A DNA stretch of 64,000 bases. It comes from Cynocephalus volans (taxonomy: Eukaryota > Chordata > Mammalia > Dermoptera > Cynocephalidae). The stretch spans positions 141,520,001-141,584,000 of the forward strand of contig NC_084468.1 of the NCBI RefSeq assembly GCF_027409185.1, written 5' to 3'. This document shows positions 57,901-64,000 of this stretch, piece after piece (the stretch's first letter is position 1; each line of letters begins with the position of its first letter). The notes under the pieces were generated by a model. It had not been told where the DNA came from, did no database searches, and saw nothing but the letters and a program-made list of their open reading frames with translations. Made by a program: the position numbers and the translations under genes.

Positions 57901-58777
57901 TAATGTGTATTCTAGGATTTTGATAGGATCATACTGAACCTTGAAAACTGTTTTTGGCTTAATTTTTTCCATTTGTTATGTGATAGCATTATACCTTGAA
58001 AATTAAATTTCCAGGATGCACACAGAGATTTTTAAAGCCATGCTTTCCAATCTTCAGGGAGCCATATGTCCTCACAGTTATTGTTTCTGTGCCTTGCATA
58101 GAGAATTTATTTGTTTAACAAGGTTTTATTAGCACTAGGCAATGTATGAGACACCTTTGTATCAGATGTGCGTACAGTTCCTGCTACTTGCCCAGAAGGT
58201 GCTTTTGGTAAAGTGGGAGAAACAAAGACGTAAATAAGTAAATCATGATATCTATGATAAGTGATGCAACAGTGGTAAACACAAGGTTGATGGCAGTGTA
58301 CAAAAAGCAGCAAAGGATTCCTAGTAAACAAGATTATTTGGCTGTAAGATGAATCCAGGTACTCAGACAAAAAGGGGGAAGATATCCCAAGTAAAGAGGG
58401 CAGTGTGTAAAAGGCCTAGAAGTGTAAGAAAAACTGTGGGGACTGCAATGAGTTCAGAACAGCAGAAATGTAAGGAGGAAGGAGGGGGAGACACGAGAAT
58501 GGAGAGGTGAGCAGGGATCGAATTCAGACAAACCCTACAGGAGCTCCTGAGAGCAGTGAGGCTCTGCTTTTAAATAGAATGAGTAAATAACTTGGAGGTG
58601 GAAAGGATGAAGATAAAGAAATCAAAGACATTTCAAAATCATATGTCCAAGAGGACTCCCTGTCTCATCCCTTAACCCTAATATCACACAGTCCTCCACA
58701 TCTCAGTTAATGGCACGTGCACACTTTCATTTGCCCAGATGCCAATGGGCAATGTCAGGAAACCTTGGCTCAATCTT
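54964..58777. other. No gene; one weak exon-like segment
   Basis: Mostly AT-rich. 57419-57521 has an acceptor-like 'gcttgtttctttttag' before it and CTAG|GTAAGA after it, with one frame open, but no conservation evidence. 58095-58620 has the texture of an old repeat. Confidence 0.4.
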
Positions 58778-61134
58778 TGCTTTGAGTTGAATGTCCCCCC
58801 AAAACTTAGTCCCCACTGTGACAATGTAAAGAGAGTGGGAAGTCCTATTGTAGTAATCGAAAGGTGGGGCCTTGAAGAGATGATTAGATTGTGGGACCAT
58901 GACATAATAAACAGATTAAAAATGGTGGTCAAGGGCGTTTGGAGGGTTTTGAAAGGAGAGTGTATGAAAAGATTAGTTGCTGTCTGCTCTGTCATTTTGC
59001 ATTATGATAACCCACCATCACTGAAGTCACCACCAAAGAAAGCCTCCACCAGATGTGTTCCCTGGACTTTGGACTTCCAGCCTCTGTAACTATAAGCAAT
59101 AAATTTTGTTTTCTTTATAAAATACCCAGTTCTGTGGATTTAATATAATCCACAGAAATGGACTAATACAGGAAATTGGAACCAGAGAAGTGTGGTGTTG
59201 CTTATAACAAATACTTGAAAACGTGGAAGTGGCTTTGGAACTGGGTGTTGAGGAGAGGCTGGAGGAATTTGGAGGAACAGGCTAGAAAAAGCCTATATGC
59301 TGGTGCAAATTTAAAAGATAAGGATACCAGGGAAAGTTTTAGAGATTAGTTAGATGGTGGTGACCAGAATGCTTATGGAAATCTGGACTATAAAGACTAC
59401 TCTAAGGAGGACTCAGATGTAAGTAAGAAGGGATTTATTAGGAACCGGGGCAAAGATCATCTTTGCTATGAACTGGCAAGGAACTTGGCTACATTCTGTT
59501 CATGCCCCCAAATTGTACAGAATTTGGAACCTCAAAGTGCTGACCCAGGGTATTTGGTGGAAGAAATTTTTAAGCAGCAAAGCATGAAGGCAGCTGCATG
59601 GTTACTTATAACAGTCTATGCTGAGTTATGGTGGAAAAGGTATTACATAAAGCCAGAATGTAAAAGGGAAGCAGAGCATAAAGATTGGGAAAATTTGCAG
59701 CCTGGCCATGTGGTAGAGAAGCAGAGAGAATTTTCAGAAGAAAAATGCAATCCTGCGAAGAATATTAGTACAAAGGAAAGGGATTATCAAGAGAAGGGGA
59801 AAGGCCCCTGAAGGCATTGTAGAAGCGTCTGGGGCCAACCCTTCCATGTCAGGCCCAAAGGCCTAGGGAGACAGAATGGTCTTGGGGAACAGGCCTGTGG
59901 CACTCTCTACAGGCTTGCTGCCCAGGGCCACTTAGGGATGCTGCTTCCAGCACCAGCACCCCAGCTGCTTTGGCTGCTCCAAGGTTTAGCTAAATTGGCC
60001 CCAGGTGTGGCAGGACCTGCATCTTTGGAAAAAATGAACTGGAAGCCTTGGCAATGTCCACATGGTGTTAGGTCTGCAGGCTGGCAGGATGCCAGAGCTG
60101 GGAAGGCTTTGGAGCCTCTGCCCCAATTTCAAAGGATGTATAGAAAAGCCTGGGGTCCTGGGAAGAAAGCTAGCACAGGGGTGGAGTCACTGCATAGAGC
60201 CTTTGCTAGAGCAATGCTAAGTGGAAATGTGGGCTCAGAGTTGCAGCAGAGAAACCCCATCAGTACTATGTCTAGTGGAGCTGCAGGGGTGGGACTGCCA
60301 TGAGACCCCAGAATTGTGGAGCTACCAAAGTGGAACATCAGCCTGAAAGAGCCGAAGTGTGGTCTGAGACTAGGGAAGCCAAAAAAGCGGAGCTGCCTGA
60401 GGACTTGGGGGCCTAATCCTCACACCAGCATTCAGAGGACATTGAACATGGAGTCAAGGTACATGATTTGACAGCTTTGAGATTTAATGCCTGCCCTGTT
60501 GGGTTTTGGACTTGCTTAAGACCAGTTACACCTTTCTTTTAGCCTATTTCTCCATTTTTGAATGGGAATATGTACCCTATGCTTCTTCCACCATTGTATC
60601 TTGGAAGTAGGTAACTTGTTTTGATTTCACAGATGGGACTTTGAACTTCGAACTTTGGAGTTGAAACAAGTTAAGACTTTGGGGATGAAATGAATGTATT
60701 CGTATATAAAAACACCATGAGTTTTGGGAGGCCAGGGGTGGAATGCCTTGGATTGAATGTCCCCCCAAAACTTAGCTCCCACTGTGACTGTTAAGAGGGT
60801 GGGAAATCCTATTATGGTGATGGAAAGGTAGAGACTTGAAGAGGTGATGAGATTGTAGATTCATGCCTTAGGCATTGATTTAAAATGGTGGTCAGGGGCA
60901 TGGTTCAGAGGGCTTTGAAAGGAGAGTGAATGAAGAGGTTAGTTGCTCTCTGCTCTGCCATTTCACAGTGTGATACCCTACTATCACTGAAGTCACCACG
61001 AAAGAAAGACTTCACCAGATGTGTTCCCTGGACTTTGGACTTCCAGCCTTTGAAATTGTAAGCAATAATTTTTTTCTTTATAAAATACTCTGTTCTCTGT
61101 ATTTTGTTATTAGCAATAGAAATGAACTAACACA
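58778..61134 (+). mobile_element. MaLR provirus with both LTRs
   Basis: The 5' LTR is 58778-59170, the internal region 59171-60743 and the 3' LTR 60744-61134. Both LTRs begin near TTG(A/G)(G/A)TTGAATGTCCCCC and end in ACA. The target duplication is ATCTT/ACCTT (58773-58777 and 61135-61139, one difference). The internal start 'aattggaaccagagaagtgt' matches the region after the MaLR 5' LTR. A purine-rich tract precedes the 3' LTR (about 60720-60743). The LTRs differ at many positions, so the insertion is old. No full protein is encoded. Confidence 0.9.
59485..59811 (+). pseudogene. MaLR internal gag-like open stretch
   Basis: 108 codons open. It shares KAAAWLLITVYAELW and WENLQPGH with the corresponding part of the MaLR at 15583-16314. 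Stops and frame changes bound it. A further open stretch at 59938-60303 continues in another frame. Confidence 0.65.
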
Positions 61135-61344
61135 ACCTTCAAAATATATCCAGACTCCAGCTACTTCTCTGAATCTCCAGCAGCTGCAGCTCTAATATTT
61201 TGCTCCACCATCTCTTGCCTAGATTTTATAAAAGGTCCCAATGCCCCTCTTCCCCCATTGCCTACCCCTCAGCCATTACCACTCTGAACATGTGTTGCTG
61301 AACTCACCTCAATTATTACTTCTTTTTTTGTCTGATTGTTCTGT

Positions 61345-61590
61345 CAGTTTGTTAAAAACAACCACTCTAATTATGGATCTGCCTAGTTCTTTCTTTAGTT
61401 CTGTTTTGTTTTATTAATTTTGAGAATATGCTATTAGATACATATATATTTAGAACTGTAGTATTTCCCTGGTATATTACCATTATGAAATATCTGTTTC
61501 TAGTAAGGCTTTTTCACTGAAGTGTCCTGTACCTGGAATAATATAGCTACACCTGCTTTCCTTTGGTTAGTGTTCGCATGGTGTACCAGT
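61345..61590 (-). repeat. Old L1 ORF2 endonuclease fragment
   Basis: The plus strand resembles the reverse of L1 ORF2 ('atatagctacacctgctttc', 'ctttggttagtgttcgcatg'). Short and diverged, with no open frame. Confidence 0.7.
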
Positions 61591-62399
61591 TTTCCAGTCA
61601 GGAAGACAAAAACCATATTAGATAATTTAAGCAAGGGATTTAGTAAAGAGAATTGCTTACACAGGCTTGGAGAGGTGAACGTGCAAAAAAGGAACAGTGG
61701 GGTAACCTGGAGATAGGAACTGTAAGGGGGCAGCAACTAGCCTTATTGGGGAATAAGAAAAGAAAAAAGTTGAGGTAAAGGAAAGGCCCTGTTGGGAGTG
61801 GAGTTGGGGCCACGCAAGACAAAGGAGAACGTCCTATTGAACTGTCCACCCGGCTGCTACTTGTACCACTGAGGGGCCACGATGAGGCTGGTTCTGGCAG
61901 AGGCTGGGAAAGCATGTTTGGCCTGCCACTGCCGGGGCCATCTAACACTGGTCACTCATAATAAAATCAGGAAGAGAGGAAGTAAGCCCCTTGTCCCTTC
62001 CTCTGGCCTTCTAAATTCTCTCTACTGACACTTACGGGAAAAGCTAATGAGAGTCTAGTTAGCAGTGTAGAAATGTAGTTTGCAGGCTCCAAGCCCCAAG
62101 ATAACAGAAGAGAATATAGAAAGGAGTTTACAGGACTGAGAAATGATAAATACCCAGCAAATATGATATGCATTTTCTCCATTTACTTTCAACCTCTCTG
62201 TATTCTTATATTTTATAAGTACCTATTTTAGGTAGTGTATAGTTACATTATAAAAATTGACTCTGACCATTTTTGTGTTTTTGTTAGAGAATTTATATTT
62301 AATCTACATTACATATAATTACTGTTACATTAATGACATAATTGGGCTTAGGCCTGCCATCTTGCTATTTGCTTTTTATTTATCCTGTTTTGTTTGTTT
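61591..62399. other. No gene; possibly an old unassigned repeat
   Basis: 61590-61960 is GC-richer, with opposed short open frames. It reads like an old LTR or MER-type repeat but I cannot assign it. 62200-62390 is AT-rich. Confidence 0.35.
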
Positions 62400-64000
62400 C
62401 TTTTTTTTAAATTTAATTTTATTTTGTCAATATACAATGTGGTTGATTATTGTGGCCCATTACCGAAACCTCCCTCCCCCCTCCCACTCCCCTCTCCCTC
62501 CCAACAATCTTCTTTCTGTTCACTTGTATCAACTTCAAGGAATTATAATTGTTGTGTCTTCTTCCCTCCCCCCCCCAGGTTATTGGTGTATTTATTTATT
62601 TACTTTAGCTCCCACAAATAAGTGAGAACATGTGATATTTCTCCTTCTGTGCCTGACTCGTTTCACTTAATATAATTCTCTCTAGGTCCATCCATGTCAT
62701 TGCAAATGGCAGTATTTCATTCTTTTTTATAGCTGTATTCCATTGTGTAGATATACCACATTTTCCGTATCCACTCATCTGATGATGGCCATTTGGGCTG
62801 GTTCCAACTCTCAGCTATTGTAAAGAGTGCTGCAATGAACATTGGAGAACAGGTATACCTTTGACTTGATGATTTCCATTCCTCTGGGTATATTCCCAGC
62901 AGTGGGATAGCTGGGTCACATGGTAGATCTATCTGCAATTGTTTGAGGAACCTCCATACCATTTTCCAAAGAGGCTGCACCATTTTTCAGTCCCACCAAC
63001 AATGTATGAGAGTTCCTTTTTCTCCACAACCCCGCTAGCATTTATCATTCACAGTCTTTTGGATATTAGCCATCCTAACTGGGATGAGATGGTATCTCAC
63101 TGTGGTTTTGATTTGCATTTCCCGAATGCTGAGTGATGTTGAGCATTTTTTCATGTGTCTGTTGGCCATTTGTATATCTTCCTTTGAGAAATGCCTATTT
63201 AGCTCTTTGGCCCAGTTTTTAATTGGGTTACTTGTTTTTTTGTTGTAAAGTTGTTTCAGTTCCTTGTATATTCTTGATATTAATCCTTTGTCAGATGTAT
63301 ATTTTTCAAATATTTTCTCCCACTCTGTTGGTTGTCTTTTAACTCTGTTAATTGTTTCTTTTGCTGTGCAGAAGCTTTTTAATTTGATATTATCCTATTT
63401 GTTTATTTTTTCTTTGGTTGCCAGTGCTGATGGGGTCATATTCATGAAGTCTATGCCCAGTCCTACTTCCTGAAGTGTTTCTCCTATGTTTTCTTTAAGA
63501 AGTTTTATTGTTTCAGGGTGTATATTTAATTCTTTAATCTATTTTGAGTTGATTTTAGTATACCGTGAAAGGTATGGGTCTAGTTTCATTCTCTTGCATA
63601 TGGATATTCAGTTATCCCAGCACCGTTTGCTGAAGAGGCAGTCTCTTTCCCAGTGTATAGGCTCGGTGCCTTTGTCAAAGATCAGATGGCTGTAGTTGTG
63701 TGGGTTGATTTCTGGATTCTCTATTCTATTTCATTGATCAGTGTGTCTGTTTTTATGCCAGTATCATTCTGTTTTGGTTATTATAGCTTTGTAGTATAGT
63801 TTAAAGTCAGGTAGTGTTATGTCACCAGCTTTATTTTTTTTTTTTGCTCAGAATTGCTCTGGGTATGCGTGGTCTTTTGTTATTCCATATAAGTGTCTGG
63901 ATAGTTTTTTCCATTTCTGAGAAAAATGTCAATGGAATTTTGATGGAGAATGCATTGAATTTGTATATCACTTTAGGTAGTATGGACATTTTCACAATGT
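62400..64000 (-). mobile_element. L1 3' end, continuing beyond the right edge
   Basis: T-tract (A-tail) at about 62400-62408, then the 3' UTR with its C+T-rich run, then ORF2 from its C-terminus ([15 protein letters not shown] near 62983) through the region corresponding to 21209-22600 of the full-length copy. About 5 bp are missing near 62735 relative to that copy, and several frames are broken. It is the same subfamily as the L1s at 20957 and 46629. The 5' end is not visible. Confidence 0.93.

Overview
This is mammalian nuclear DNA, AT-rich and made mostly of interspersed repeats. No intact host gene with recognisable exons is visible. The best clue to the host is a set of four tRNA-derived SINEs (starting near 20614, 42592, 49418 and 53995). 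They carry Pol III A and B boxes and long target-site duplications. The 49418 copy is a clear head-to-tail dimer of a tRNA-Ile-like unit, which matches what is known of the CYN SINEs of colugos (Dermoptera). No Alu, rodent B1/B2, carnivore, ungulate or horse SINE is seen. The shared L1 subfamily, with its GC-rich 1.66 kb 5' UTR, fits a single lineage-specific LINE driver. I infer a colugo (Galeopterus/Cynocephalus), at roughly 0.75 confidence.

Layout. 1-296 is an L1 ORF2 fragment. 1562-2102 is an open-frame RPS24 retrocopy on the minus strand. 4765-5013 is a possible terminal coding exon (minus) that I cannot name. 6220-7480 is an unassigned pyrimidine-rich block that keeps many CpGs. 8253-9918 is an old L1 3' end (minus) split by a solo ERV1-type LTR. 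10450-13900 holds L2 and MIR relics. 13904-19610 is a four-layer nest: old L1, then a mariner, then an L1 3' end, then a MaLR provirus whose left LTR is folded back on itself. 20614 is a SINE. 20876-27960 is a MER5A-like DNA transposon split by a full-length L1 (20957-27881, minus) with an intact ORF1, a broken ORF2 and a CpG-rich 5' UTR.

28-46 kb has MIR, L2 and L1 relics, an A-tail-only insertion (31236-31270), solo MaLR LTRs (36796-37153 and 43607-43985), a tailless 5S rRNA retropseudogene (37500-37585), an old L1 (39332-42591) and a SINE. 46-64 kb has a 5'-inverted L1 (46629-48350), two dimeric SINEs, another solo MaLR LTR (54614-54958), a two-LTR MaLR provirus (58778-61134), an old L1 scrap and an L1 3' end that runs off the right edge.

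How the parts relate: the L1 copies supply the target-primed reverse transcription machinery that explains the SINEs, the RPS24 and 5S retrocopies and the A-tail-only footprint. The LTR elements and DNA transposons moved independently. I found no operon, CRISPR array or novel multi-gene system. The unusual items are structural: the fold-back LTR bounded by a duplicated target site, the SINE subtype that looks like an internally deleted dimer, the tandem units in the L1 5' UTR, the tailless 5S copy and the candidate exon.
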